NCBI GenBank assembly: GCA_016719405.1
Contig: JADJZE010000013.1
Location: forward strand, 6,706-70,705
From: Candidatus Aalborgicola lynettensis
GTDB lineage: Bacteria; Pseudomonadota; Gammaproteobacteria; Burkholderiales; Burkholderiaceae_C
Direction of reading: 5' to 3'
Length of the DNA: 64,000 bases
A program made the translations under genes and the position numbers. Shown here one piece after another: positions 1 to 8,702 of the stretch. Every line of letters starts with the position of its first letter. Within the stretch, counting starts at the first letter, position 1. Below the pieces are notes generated by a model. That model did no database searches. It was not told where the DNA came from and saw only the letters and a list, made by a program, of their open reading frames with translations.

Positions 1-251
1 ATATTTTTGGTGCCGATGGCGGCAAAAAAATGGCGGCCGAGTACGGCATGGACTATCTGGGCGCCTTGCCGCTCAATATGCAGATCCGCGAGCAGGCCGA
101 CGGCGGCCATCCTACCGTGGTGGCCGATCCCCATGGTGACATTGCCGGTTTGTACAAAGCCATGGCGCGCCAGGTGGCGGTATCCATTGCGGCGCGCAAC
201 AAGGATTTTTCGTCCAAGTTTCCCACCATCACCATCAGCAAGACCACCTGA
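1..251 (+). CDS. apbC: Mrp/ApbC family Fe-S cluster carrier ATPase, 3' end only
   Basis: The gene enters from the left edge, so only about the last 82 codons are present, in the frame starting at base 3. The residues IFGADGGKKMAAEYG, followed by YLGALPLNMQIREQADGG, match the C-terminal part of Mrp/ApbC/NBP35-type P-loop ATPases, which bind and transfer Fe-S clusters in the cytoplasm. The Walker A motif and most of the enzyme lie outside the window. The gene stops with TGA at 249-251. A 97-bp gap with no evident gene separates it from the next gene on the same strand. The family call is from memory of the C-terminal motif. Confidence 0.85.
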   Translation, partial: IFGADGGKKMAAEYGMDYLGALPLNMQIREQADGGHPTVVADPHGDIAGLYKAMARQVAVSIAARNKDFSSKFPTITISKTT

Positions 252-348
252 GGGGGCGTATGGCGGTCTATCGGTACGTATTGCGCTTGCCCGCAGCGGT
301 ATACGCCTTGGATTCGCTGTGGCTTTTCGGATGCGCTAAGGTGGCGCC

Positions 349-2946
349 ATGAGCATTACTTTCTGGCAGTTGGGCTGGCGCACCCTGTGGCGCGATGTGC
401 GCAGTGGCGACCTGCGTTTGTTGATGCTGGCGGTTACGCTGGCCGTGGCGGCCCTTACCGCCGTGGGTTTTTTTGCCGACCGGCTCAAAGGCGGCTTGCA
501 GCGCGATGCACGCCAACTGCTGGGCGGCGATGCCGTGGTCTCCAGCGACAACCCCACCCCGGCTGCATTCGTGGAAAAAGCCCGTGCGCTGGGGCTCACC
601 GTGGCCCACAACATGGTGTTCCCCACCATGGCCCGGGCATCTGACGCCAACGGTGGCGCCAGCAAGCTGGTCGGCCTCAAAGTGGTGGAGCCGGGCTACC
701 CGCTGCGGGGCAAGCTGCGCGTGGCCAGCCAGCCCGGCGCACCGGACCGTGTAAGTGACACCATTCCGGCGCCGGGCCAAGCCTGGGTGGATGGCGCTTT
801 GCTCGACGCCTTGGGCCTGCAGGTGGGCGATGCGCTGTTGTTGGGTGATGCATCTTTCACCGTGGCGAGCATCATCGTGGTCGAGCCGGACCGGGGTGCA
901 GGCTTTATGAACTTTGCACCCCGGGTGATGATCCACCGCGCCGACATTGCGGCCACCCATCTGGTGCAACCGGCCAGCCGCATCACCTACCGCATGGCCG
1001 TGGCGGCAGACGATGCAAAAGTAAAAGCCTTTGTACAGTGGGCCGATTCAGCGGTCAAACCGCTGCGCGGCGTGCGTGTGGAATCCATACAAAGCGGCCG
1101 CCCCGAGCTGGGGCAGACGCTGGAGCGCGCGGAAAAATTTCTGAACCTGGTGGCCTTGCTGGCAGCCTTGCTCAGTGCAGTCGCCGTGGCCTTGGCGGCC
1201 CGGGCCTTTGCCGCCAGCCACCTGGATGACTGCGCCATGCTGCGCGTGCTGGGCCTGAGCCAACGCGCCATTGCCGCGGCCTACACCTTTGAATTTGCCT
1301 TGGTCGGCATTTTTGCCAGCGCAGTGGGTGTGCTGCTGGGCTACAGCGTGCATTTTGTGTTTGTGCTGCTATTGGCCGGGCTGGTGAATGCGGCCTTGCC
1401 CACCGCCACGCTGTGGCCGGTGCTGCTGGGCATGGGCATGGGTTTGACCCTGCTGCTGGCCTTTGGCTTGCCACCGGTGCTGCAACTGGCCCGCGTGCCC
1501 CCCTTGCGCGTGATCCGGCGCGACGTGGGCAAACTCAAACCGGCATCCCTTGCGGTGTTGGGGCTGGGTGTGTGCGGGTTTGCCGCCTTGCTGCTGGTGG
1601 CCAGCAGCGACGTCAAGCTGGGCCTGATCGCCGTGGGTGGCTTTGCAGGTTCCGTCGCGGTGTTTGCCATTCTGAGTTGGGTGGCGGTGCACATGCTGCG
1701 CAAGGGCGTGAGCGAAACCACCGCCCCGCGCTGGCTGGTGCTGGCCACGCGCCAGGTGGCGGCGCGCCCGGCCTATACCGTGGTGCAGGTCAGCGCCCTG
1801 GCGGTGGGGCTGCTGGCCTTGGTGCTGCTGGTGTTGTTGCGCACCGACCTCATCAGCAGCTGGCGCAAGGCCACGCCGCCGGATGCGCCGAACCGTTTTG
1901 TCATTAACGTGATGCCGGAGCAGGCCAGCGCCTTTCAGCAGGCCTTGCGCCAGGCCGGTGTGGCGCGCTTCGACTGGTACCCCATGGTGCGCGCCCGTCT
2001 GGTGGCCGTGAACGGGCGCACCGTTGGCCCGCAAGACTTTGAAGTTGACCGCGCCAAGCGCTTGGTGGACCGCGAGTTCAATGTGTCGTTCAGCGCCACG
2101 GCGCCGGAAAAAAACACCATTGTTGCGGGCCGCTGGATGCCCGAAGAGCCCAACGCCATCAGCGTGGAAGAGGGGGTGGCCCAAACGCTGAACCTGAAGC
2201 TCGGCGACCGCCTGCGTTTTGATGTGGGTGGTGTGCAGACCGAGTCGCGTATCACCTCATTGCGCAAGGTAGACTGGGGCTCCATGCGTGCCAACTTTTT
2301 TGTGATGTACCCGGTAAGCCAGCTCGACAACGTACCCACCACCTACATGGGCGCCTTCCAGGCCCCGGAGGTGTGGCCCCCACGCTCCTCTGCTTCGCAT
2401 AAGCCGCTGCCCCCCGTGGGGGCGTCTTCCACCTTGGGGCGGCCCGGCGTTGGAAGCGCGGGCTTTGACAATGCCCTGGTACGCGAGTTTCCCAACGTCA
2501 CCAACGTCGATTTAACCACCACCATCGCCCAGGTACAGCGCGTGCTGGAGCAGGTGATTGGCGCGGTGGAGTTTCTGTTTGGGTTCACCTTGGTGGCCGG
2601 GCTGGTGGTGTTGTTTGCGGCCGTAACCGCCACCCGCGAGGAGCGCGCGCGTGAATTTGCCATCATGCGTGCCGTGGGGGCGCAGGGGCGCTTGTTGCGC
2701 CAGGTGCAGCGTGCCGAGCTGGCCGGTGTGGGCCTGCTGGCGGGTTTTCTGGCATCGGTGGTGGCGGCCGGTGTGGGCTGGGCGCTGGCACGTTACGTGT
2801 TTGAGTTTGAATGGACGGTGTCGCTGTGGGTGCCGGTGTGGGGCGCCCTGGTCGGTGCCGTGCTGGCACTGGCGGCAGGCTGGTGGGGGTTGCGCGATGT
2901 GCTGCGCCGCCCCGTGGTTGAAACCTTGCGCAGGGCGGTGGCATGA
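349..2946 (+). CDS. FtsX-family ABC transporter permease (YbbP-like)
   Basis: An 865-residue membrane protein with the layout of YbbP-type permeases: one N-terminal membrane helix (about residues 25-45), a large periplasmic domain, a block of helices in the middle (about 265-510), a second periplasmic domain and three C-terminal helices. The C-terminal core, with TREERAREFAIMRAVGA, is the FtsX/MacB signature. Such permeases pair with an ATPase for lipid or lipoprotein-related export; no ATPase gene adjoins here. The start is preceded by AAGGTGGC. Residues about 677-700 (bases about 2371-2460) are proline/serine-rich, look foreign to the fold, and correspond to a GC-rich repeat inserted in frame. 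The stop overlaps the next start (ATGA at 2943-2946). Confidence 0.88.
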   Translation: MSITFWQLGWRTLWRDVRSGDLRLLMLAVTLAVAALTAVGFFADRLKGGLQRDARQLLGGDAVVSSDNPTPAAFVEKARALGLTVAHNMVFPTMARASDANGGASKLVGLKVVEPGYPLRGKLRVASQPGAPDRVSDTIPAPGQAWVDGALLDALGLQVGDALLLGDASFTVASIIVVEPDRGAGFMNFAPRVMIHRADIAATHLVQPASRITYRMAVAADDAKVKAFVQWADSAVKPLRGVRVESIQSGRPELGQTLERAEKFLNLVALLAALLSAVAVALAARAFAASHLDDCAMLRVLGLSQRAIAAAYTFEFALVGIFASAVGVLLGYSVHFVFVLLLAGLVNAALPTATLWPVLLGMGMGLTLLLAFGLPPVLQLARVPPLRVIRRDVGKLKPASLAVLGLGVCGFAALLLVASSDVKLGLIAVGGFAGSVAVFAILSWVAVHMLRKGVSETTAPRWLVLATRQVAARPAYTVVQVSALAVGLLALVLLVLLRTDLISSWRKATPPDAPNRFVINVMPEQASAFQQALRQAGVARFDWYPMVRARLVAVNGRTVGPQDFEVDRAKRLVDREFNVSFSATAPEKNTIVAGRWMPEEPNAISVEEGVAQTLNLKLGDRLRFDVGGVQTESRITSLRKVDWGSMRANFFVMYPVSQLDNVPTTYMGAFQAPEVWPPRSSASHKPLPPVGASSTLGRPGVGSAGFDNALVREFPNVTNVDLTTTIAQVQRVLEQVIGAVEFLFGFTLVAGLVVLFAAVTATREERAREFAIMRAVGAQGRLLRQVQRAELAGVGLLAGFLASVVAAGVGWALARYVFEFEWTVSLWVPVWGALVGAVLALAAGWWGLRDVLRRPVVETLRRAVA
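2371..2460 (+). repeat. GC-rich interspersed repeat read in frame inside the permease gene
   Basis: A block of C-runs and G-runs (GCTGCCCCCCGTGGGGGC, then TTGGGGCGGCCCGGCG) forms a strong hairpin and resembles the intergenic block at 37903-38038, which carries CTGCCCCCCATGGGGGCT and GGGGTGGCCCGGCGG. Here it is translated without disturbing the frame, giving a Pro/Ser-rich loop. Element limits are approximate. Confidence 0.6.
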
Positions 2947-3488
2947 CACAGGAAATGAATACATCCCACGGTGTGGCGGATGCACCCGCAGATGGCGGCG
3001 GCAGTGCGGCGGCCCAGGCCTTTCGTGCCCAGCAACTGCGCGAGGCGGCTGCTGGCAGCGTTGGCAGTGCAGGCCCCGATGCGGTGCGTGTGCCCCCGCA
3101 GCAAGCACCGGCTGCCAAGGCGGATGCACCCGATGCCCAGCCGCAGCCCGCGCCGTTTGCCAAGGGCAGCGACGCCCGCACGGCGGAACGCAAAAAAGTG
3201 TCGGGTCGCGCCCGTGTGGTCATGCAGGGCGCGGATGCAAGCGTGTCGGGCAAGATGGTCGATATTTCAGTCAACGGCGCCTGCGTGCTGCTCGACGCCA
3301 TGGTGCCAGTCAAAAAAATGTGCACCCTGGAGTGCGACATTTTTCAGAACGGCACGCGTCGGGTGTTCAATGTGCCCGCCGTATCGGTGTACGGCGTACT
3401 GGCCAGTGGCCATGGGTTCAAGATTGGCTTCCAGTTCGGGCCGCGCAGCGCGGCGGCACTCAAGACCATTGCCGACATCATGCGCTGA
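2943..3488 (+). CDS. PilZ domain protein, putative cyclic-di-GMP receptor
   Basis: A 181-residue soluble protein. The first ~75 residues are Ala/Pro/Gln-rich and look disordered. The remainder is a PilZ domain: the arginine-rich motif ERKKVSGRARV at about 80-90 and DISVNGA at about 104-110 are the two conserved c-di-GMP contact motifs. Both are present, so binding is likely. The start codon overlaps the permease stop, which suggests translational coupling. A large GGDEF-EAL protein is encoded about 1.4 kb away on the other strand and could be a source or sink of the ligand, but nothing in the sequence links them directly. The target of the receptor is unknown. Confidence 0.85.
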   Translation: MTQEMNTSHGVADAPADGGGSAAAQAFRAQQLREAAAGSVGSAGPDAVRVPPQQAPAAKADAPDAQPQPAPFAKGSDARTAERKKVSGRARVVMQGADASVSGKMVDISVNGACVLLDAMVPVKKMCTLECDIFQNGTRRVFNVPAVSVYGVLASGHGFKIGFQFGPRSAAALKTIADIMR

Positions 3489-3538
3489 CGCAAAAAGCAT
3501 AGCAGCTCACGCTTGCTACATAAGCGCGGGGAGCGTTT

Positions 3539-3874
3539 TTAGCCGGTATTGCCAGGTGTGTCTGCAGCCACACCCTGTGCCACCGCAGCGTGCTGCAGTG
3601 CGCGCCAGTTGTGCACCGCCCGGTAGCCGGCCAGGGCCATGGACAAAATACCCACTATGCCTTTGACGCGCTGCGCGCCCAGGGAGGGCAGGGCAAAGCC
3701 CAGCAGCATGGCCGCCACGGGCCGGGCCCAGGTGGTGGTGGGTACCGGCGTCTGCACCGGCGCGGTCACGGTGTTGCGGATGTGGCCCAGCGCAAATCGT
3801 ATGCGCAGGCGCTCCAGATCACACTGGGCGACCAGTTGCGCTTTGCGCAGGGCGTAGTTGTCGCGCGGGTTCAT
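3539..3874 (-). CDS. small membrane protein, YqjK-like position
   Basis: A 111-residue protein with a charged N-terminus (MNPRDNYALRKAQLVAQCDLERLRIRF) and one or two weakly hydrophobic segments (about 48-65 and 70-85). I do not recognise the family from sequence alone. It is third in a minus-strand trio after a DUF883 protein and a YqjE-like protein and overlaps the latter by 4 bases. That is the position of YqjK in the enterobacterial yqjCDEK operon, where the encoded proteins are inner-membrane, stress-related and ribosome-associated. The YqjK analogy rests on position only. Confidence 0.6.
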   Translation of the reverse strand: MNPRDNYALRKAQLVAQCDLERLRIRFALGHIRNTVTAPVQTPVPTTTWARPVAAMLLGFALPSLGAQRVKGIVGILSMALAGYRAVHNWRALQHAAVAQGVAADTPGNTG

Positions 3875-4314
3875 GGTGTGTTGGCCTGGGTTGGTGGGGT
3901 GGGCTCTGGCTGGGCGGCGCCCACGGCGGGGCTGAATGCGGGGCCCAGGGCGGCGCGGTCTTTGTCAAACTCGGCCAGTGTGGCGGCAAAGGGCAGGGCG
4001 CCACGGCCCATGCGGCGCGACAGGTAGTACAACAACAAACCGGTGGCGATGCACAGTGCCGTCGGTACGATGACTGCGGCTTCGCGCTCGGTGTCCCAAA
4101 AATACACGGCGGCCAGTGCACCCAGGCCCACTACACCAAAAATAACCAGCAGCAGTGCAGCAAACAGCAGGCCCAGGCGGGTCAGCAGGCGTTCGCGTTC
4201 TTCGGCCCACTCAATGCTGGCCAGTTCCAGCCGGGTGCGCAGCAGGCTTAATGCGCTGCTGGCGGCGGTTTGGGCTGCGACTTTCAGGTCGGAGGGGGGG
4301 GCGCCGGTGCTCAC
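3871..4314 (-). CDS. YqjE/phage-holin-like integral membrane protein
   Basis: A 147-residue protein with a soluble amphipathic N-terminus (residues 1-45, with RTRLELASIEWAEERERL) followed by two membrane segments at about 48-72 and 80-102 and a Pro-rich tail. This is the pattern of the YqjE / holin-X family of small inner-membrane proteins, usually encoded beside a DUF883 protein, as here. The Pfam family is named after holins, but a lytic role is not implied in this setting. It lies 14 bp after the upstream gene and overlaps the downstream one, so the three are probably one transcript. Confidence 0.75.
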   Translation of the reverse strand: MSTGAPPSDLKVAAQTAASSALSLLRTRLELASIEWAEERERLLTRLGLLFAALLLVIFGVVGLGALAAVYFWDTEREAAVIVPTALCIATGLLLYYLSRRMGRGALPFAATLAEFDKDRAALGPAFSPAVGAAQPEPTPPTQANTP

Positions 4315-4328
4315 GGTGCAGCCTGTGC

Positions 4329-4625
4329 CTAACGCCGCGTCACCAGCACGCCGGCCAGAAACCCCACCGCTGCGGCGATGCCAATGGCCTGCCAGGGGTT
4401 CTGCTGCACGTAGGTTTCCGTGGCGGTTTTGACGGCTTTGGCACTGTCAACGGCCTGGCCTTCGATCTCTTGCAGGCGCAACTTGGCGTCCAGCAGTTTG
4501 GCCTCTACGGCGCTTTGCAGCACGCGGGCTTGTTCTGTGCCCTCGGTGCCCGCTTGTTTGAGCAGGGATTCGGCTTCGGTGAGCAGGTTGCTGAAGTCGT
4601 CTACGACGGAGTGCATGGTGGTCAT
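4329..4625 (-). CDS. DUF883 (YqjD/ElaB) membrane-anchored protein
   Basis: A 98-residue protein using the ATG at 4625; a longer reading frame upstream has no support. The N-terminal ~70 residues form a helical, charged segment (SVVDDFSNLLTEAESLLKQA), followed by NPWQAIGIAAAVGFLAGVLVTRR, the typical C-terminal single membrane span with a final arginine pair. This is the YqjD/ElaB/YgaM pattern: C-tail-anchored inner-membrane proteins that in E. coli bind stationary-phase ribosomes and are RpoS-controlled. An rpoS gene is also in this window. It is first of the three-gene unit. A bipartite repeat lies upstream. Confidence 0.85.
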   Translation of the reverse strand: MTTMHSVVDDFSNLLTEAESLLKQAGTEGTEQARVLQSAVEAKLLDAKLRLQEIEGQAVDSAKAVKTATETYVQQNPWQAIGIAAAVGFLAGVLVTRR

Positions 4626-4758
4626 GGGGGCTTTCGGTAAGGGTAGTCGCGGGGGGTGGTAGGGTGGCAGATTGTAGTGGCTGTACAGGGGCGAATTAAG
4701 GGTTTTCCATAGGCTCTGGGGTCGCACGCGCCAAGGGGGTGTTTGGCAGGCAATGTAT

Positions 4759-4818
4759 GCTATGGTTTTAGTAGCTGTTTGCGCACGACTGGCGTGCGCA
4801 AACGGTGTTTTCTATCAT
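4759..4818 (+). repeat. bipartite palindromic repeat, copy 1
   Basis: This is the reference copy of the family. Module 1 is an AT-rich inverted repeat with GCTAT and ATAGC-like arms. Module 2 is GCGCACGACTGGCGTGCGC, a strong GC-rich hairpin. It lies between the 5' side of the YqjD-like gene and the 3' end of the GGDEF-EAL gene, close enough to the latter's stop to act as a terminator. Confidence 0.75.
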
Positions 4819-4838
4819 TAAATTGTGGCGTTGCCGAT

Positions 4839-7800
4839 TCAGGCCAGCCACTGCGGGCTTTGGTGCCAGCGGGCAATCCAGTCTGGCAGTTCGGTGGCGG
4901 GCATCGGGTGGGCAATGCCATAACCTTGGGCCACCGCACAGCCCAGCACCAACAGCTGGGCGCCGTGGGCCTGTGTTTCCACGCCTTCGGCTATGACTTC
5001 GCGCTTGAAGGTGGTGGCCAGGCCGATGACGCCCTGCACGATGGCCAGGTCCTCAAAATCGCTGAGCATGTTGTGCACAAAGCTGCGGTCGATTTTGAGC
5101 ACTTCGGCGGGCAGGCGTTTGAGGTAGGTTAGTGACGAGTACCCGGTGCCAAAATCGTCCAGTGCAAAACGCACGCCCAGCAGTTTGCATGCCAGCATGG
5201 TCTGCGACACCTTGTTGATGTCTTCCAGCGCCGTGGTTTCCAGAATTTCCAGCTCCAGGCTGTGCGCATGCAGCAGCGGGTAACGCGCCAGGGTGGCTTT
5301 GAGAAACGGCACGAAGTGGGCGTCCTGCATCTGGATGGCGCTCACGTTCACACTCAGTGGCACATGCAGGCCCTGCGCGGCCCATGCGGCGGCCTGTGCC
5401 AGTGCGGTGGACAGGGCCCACTCGCCCATGCGCAGGCTGATGGGCTGGTTTTCGATGGCCGGCAAGAAGTTGGCGGGTGCCAGCAGCCCGCGCTCGGGGT
5501 GGCGCCAGCGGATCAGCGCCTCGGCACCCACCACCGTGTTGCTGTGCATGTTGACCTTGGGCTGGTAGTACAGCACCAGTTCGTCGCGGTCCAGCGCACG
5601 CTGGATGTGCTCCAGGGTTTCGCGCTCGGTTTTGACGGCGGTGTCCTTGGCCACGTCAAACAGGTGGAAACGGTTTTTGCCCGACTGCTTGGCCACGTAC
5701 ATGGCCTGGTCGGCGTGGCGCAGCAGCACATCGGCGTCCGAGCCGTCTTGCGGGTACAGGGTGACGCCAATGCTGGTGGATACCTGCAGGGTCAGCTGCC
5801 CGATGCGTACCGGGTCGGCCGCGGCCTGCAGCAGGCGCTCGAGCACCGGTTCGTAGTCCTGCGCTCCCTGCAGATTGCCCATGACGACGACAAACTCGTC
5901 GCCGCCTATGCGTGACAGCGTGTCGCCGTCGCGCAGGGCGGCTTTCATGCGCAGCGCCAGCGCCACCAAGAAATCATCCCCCGTGCGGTGACCATAACGG
6001 TCGTTCACATGTTTGAAGCCGTCCAGGTCCAGGAACGCCACCGCCACCGAGCACGTCAGGCGCTGACTTTGTGCCATGGCGTGCTGCAAGCGGTCGGCCA
6101 GCAGCACACGGTTGGGCAGGCCCGTGAGCGTGTCGTAATGGGCCATGTGCTCCAGCTGGTGCTGGTGTTGCTTTTGTTGCGAAATGTCGGTGAACAGGGC
6201 TACGTAGTTTTGCACCACGCCGCGGGCATCCTTGACCGCACTGATGGTGAGTATTTCAGCAAACACCTCACCGTTTTTGCGCCGGCTCCAGACCTCGCCG
6301 ATCCAGTAACCGTGCGCCGCCAGGGCTGTGTTGCGTTCACTGTCAAAGGCGGCCCCGTGGCGCCCGGAAGACAACAGCGCATCGGGACTGGCGCCCAGTG
6401 CTTCGTCCCGGGTGTAGCCGGTAATGTCGGTAAAGGTGCTGTTGACTTCAACAATCGCGCCCTGGGCGTCGGTAATCAATATGCCTTCGCGTGCGTGGGT
6501 GAAAACCGTTGCCAGCAGCTGTACCCGTTTTTCAGCTTCTTTGCGCAGGGTCACGTCCTGCACATTGGTCTGGATGGCGGTTTGTCCCTGGTACTGGATG
6601 CGGGTGCTCTGGATTTCGACGTCAATGGTGCGCCCGTCGATGGTGTACAGTTTTTGCTGCACCTGCTCGGTCGGTGTGCCGTAGGCCATGGCCCGTTCGA
6701 TGCGCTGTGTTGCCATGGCGCGGTAATCCGGGTGCACCGCTTCCATGATGGAGCGGCCAATCAGGTCACCGGCACTGGTGGCGCCCATCATGCCCACGGC
6801 AGCGGGATTGACATACAACAGCTTGCCTTCGGCATGGACACAAATGCCCACGGGCGACCATTCCACCAGTGCGCGGTAACGGGCCTGGCCGTCACGCACG
6901 GCGTCTTCCACCGCATCGCGCAGGTCCAGCATGCGGTTGAACTGTGCCGCTACCGCTGTCAACTCGGGTGGGCCGCTGACGGGAGCCCGTTCGCTGGCGT
7001 CGCCGCTGGCAACCTGGTGCGCCGTTTGCGACAGTGCCTTGATCGGCGCCACAATGCCCGATCCAATGCCCCATGCCAGCCCCAGCCCCAGCAGCGTCAG
7101 CACCGACAGCAACCAGCCGCTGAGGGTGCGTGCCTGCCGTGCTGCCGCCAGTGCCGTGGTCTCGGGCACACCGGCCATCACCCGCCAGTTGACCCCGTCC
7201 AGGGTGGAATAGGCGTGCATGCGCACCACACCATCGGGCCCGGTGGCCGTGATGTAGCCCTTGCGTTGACCTTTGGTGGTCGCCTGGGTGATGACCGGGC
7301 CGGATTGTCCAATCCACTGCAGGGGTGCGTCGGAGCGCATCAGGTAGGTGCCCTGCGCGTCCACCACGGAAATGACGGTGCCGCCGAGGGTGGCGTCGAG
7401 CAGATGGTTGTTCAGTGTCAGCAGGTCCAGCGGCAGTGTGAGCAGACCCACGACGTGACCGTTCGCGTTGCGCACCGGGTAGCTCAGCACCATGAGCCAT
7501 TGGCCGGCGTGTGCGCCTTCCATGGGCGGGCTGACGTGAAATGCATTGGCCGCCATGGCCTGGCCCCACCATGCAGCGTCATCCACCTGGACCGGGGCGC
7601 CGGTGGCAGGTGTCGATGCGAAGGCGCACACCACACGGCCATTGGTGTTGCGCAGTTGCAGGCTGGTGAAGTCGGGGTGGAATTTCAGGTATTCCTGCAC
7701 AAAGGCATCGCAGTGCCGTCCATTCAGCGCTGCGATGTGTGGCCGCTGTGCCAGGCGCGCCAGGACCGATTCACTGGTTTTGAGAAACTGGCCGATCGCA

Positions 7801-7994
7801 TCGCGGTGGATTTGTGCGGTTTGGCGTACCGCCTCAAAAGCCTGGTCGCGGGCGTGGACGGCCTGGTCGCGCACATTCATCCCGAGAATGACCGCAAATG
7901 GGAAAACCACTGCCATCACCAGCGCAAGCAGGCGCACGTGGATGGTGAGATAGGAGGAGATGGCGGGCCGTTGTGATGGGGGCACTGGGTTCAA
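4839..7994 (-). CDS. sensory diguanylate cyclase/phosphodiesterase (Cache-HAMP-PAS-PAS-GGDEF-EAL)
   Basis: A 1051-residue inner-membrane signalling protein. Order: membrane helix (about 18-40), periplasmic Cache-like sensor (about 45-290), second helix (about 292-312), HAMP (about 312-365), two PAS domains (about 375-490 and 495-615), GGDEF (about 625-790) and EAL (about 800-1045). Catalytic motifs look intact in both output domains: RIGGDEF near residue 698 for cyclase activity, and EALIRW near 825, with DDFGTGYSSL and AEGVET, for phosphodiesterase activity. It may make or degrade c-di-GMP, and the sequence cannot say which dominates. The ligand of the Cache domain is unknown. The gene stands alone; a PilZ receptor is encoded nearby. 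Confidence 0.92.
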   Translation of the reverse strand: MNPVPPSQRPAISSYLTIHVRLLALVMAVVFPFAVILGMNVRDQAVHARDQAFEAVRQTAQIHRDAIGQFLKTSESVLARLAQRPHIAALNGRHCDAFVQEYLKFHPDFTSLQLRNTNGRVVCAFASTPATGAPVQVDDAAWWGQAMAANAFHVSPPMEGAHAGQWLMVLSYPVRNANGHVVGLLTLPLDLLTLNNHLLDATLGGTVISVVDAQGTYLMRSDAPLQWIGQSGPVITQATTKGQRKGYITATGPDGVVRMHAYSTLDGVNWRVMAGVPETTALAAARQARTLSGWLLSVLTLLGLGLAWGIGSGIVAPIKALSQTAHQVASGDASERAPVSGPPELTAVAAQFNRMLDLRDAVEDAVRDGQARYRALVEWSPVGICVHAEGKLLYVNPAAVGMMGATSAGDLIGRSIMEAVHPDYRAMATQRIERAMAYGTPTEQVQQKLYTIDGRTIDVEIQSTRIQYQGQTAIQTNVQDVTLRKEAEKRVQLLATVFTHAREGILITDAQGAIVEVNSTFTDITGYTRDEALGASPDALLSSGRHGAAFDSERNTALAAHGYWIGEVWSRRKNGEVFAEILTISAVKDARGVVQNYVALFTDISQQKQHQHQLEHMAHYDTLTGLPNRVLLADRLQHAMAQSQRLTCSVAVAFLDLDGFKHVNDRYGHRTGDDFLVALALRMKAALRDGDTLSRIGGDEFVVVMGNLQGAQDYEPVLERLLQAAADPVRIGQLTLQVSTSIGVTLYPQDGSDADVLLRHADQAMYVAKQSGKNRFHLFDVAKDTAVKTERETLEHIQRALDRDELVLYYQPKVNMHSNTVVGAEALIRWRHPERGLLAPANFLPAIENQPISLRMGEWALSTALAQAAAWAAQGLHVPLSVNVSAIQMQDAHFVPFLKATLARYPLLHAHSLELEILETTALEDINKVSQTMLACKLLGVRFALDDFGTGYSSLTYLKRLPAEVLKIDRSFVHNMLSDFEDLAIVQGVIGLATTFKREVIAEGVETQAHGAQLLVLGCAVAQGYGIAHPMPATELPDWIARWHQSPQWLA

Positions 7995-8024
7995 TCGGGT
8001 GGGGCGGTGGCGGAACTGCCATTA

Positions 8025-8702
8025 TCAACCGCCACGCCAGGGCTGCAGCAACACCAGCAAGGCCCCTGCGCCGCCATGGGCGGGTGGTGCCTGCACAAAG
8101 GCCAGCACTTCGGATTTCTGCACCAGCCACTTGTGCACTTTGTCTTTGAGCACCGGCGCCTTGCCGGGCGAGCCCAGCCCCTTGCCGGTGACCACGCGCA
8201 CGCAGCGTATGCCCTGCTGGTGCGCCCCGCGGATGAATGCACCCAGGGCTTCGCGTGCGTCATCGGTGCGCAGGCCGTGCAGGTCCATCTGGCGCTGCAC
8301 GGCCCAGGTGCCCCGGCGCAGTTTGTGGGTGACATCCGGCCCCACACCGGGGCGGCGAAAACTGAGTTGGGCGTCGGTATCGAGCAGCGTGGTGATGTCC
8401 ACTTCGTCACTCAGGGCCTCCTGCAGGGCCTGTGCCTCATCGGCCAGATGTTGCTGGGGCAGGGGAGCCGGAGGCCGGGGCTGGAGGTTGGCGGTGCGTG
8501 ATGGCGGCAGGCGCTGCACCGTGCCCACTGCGGCCTGAAACAGGTTGCGGTGGGCGGCCTGGCGCTTGGCATCCAGCGCCTGCTGGGCTGCCACCTGGGC
8601 AGCCTGTGCGGCCTGGGCCGCCAACTCGGTTTTGACGCGCTGCAGATCAGCCAGTGCGCCCACCTTGACGGGTTTGGACTTGGGTGGTGGCGGGGCGCTC
8701 AC
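8025..8702 (-). CDS. Smr domain protein (MutS2 C-terminal type)
   Basis: A 225-residue protein with a GTG start at 8702 that overlaps the radC stop (GTGA). The N-terminal ~130 residues are Ala/Gln-rich and probably coiled or disordered. The C-terminal ~85 residues are an Smr domain, marked by MDLHGLRTDDAREAL and VVTGKGLGSPGKAPVLK. Stand-alone Smr proteins are DNA or RNA endonucleases. The DLHG and TGKG motifs are intact, so nuclease activity is possible. It is downstream of radC in the same orientation and probably co-transcribed. The substrate is not known. Confidence 0.87.
   Translation of the reverse strand: MSAPPPPKSKPVKVGALADLQRVKTELAAQAAQAAQVAAQQALDAKRQAAHRNLFQAAVGTVQRLPPSRTANLQPRPPAPLPQQHLADEAQALQEALSDEVDITTLLDTDAQLSFRRPGVGPDVTHKLRRGTWAVQRQMDLHGLRTDDAREALGAFIRGAHQQGIRCVRVVTGKGLGSPGKAPVLKDKVHKWLVQKSEVLAFVQAPPAHGGAGALLVLLQPWRGG

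Noticed and set aside
3491..3540. Possible further copy of the bipartite repeat
   Set aside because: Only AGCATAGCAGCT and GCTTGCTAC fragments fit. Too degenerate to annotate as a repeat, though it could be an old copy.
5988..7976. A 662-codon open frame antisense to the GGDEF-EAL gene
   Set aside because: Its residues are the His/Gly/Val-rich type seen when GC-rich coding DNA is read backwards. It has no recognisable domain, while the minus strand gives a full multidomain protein.
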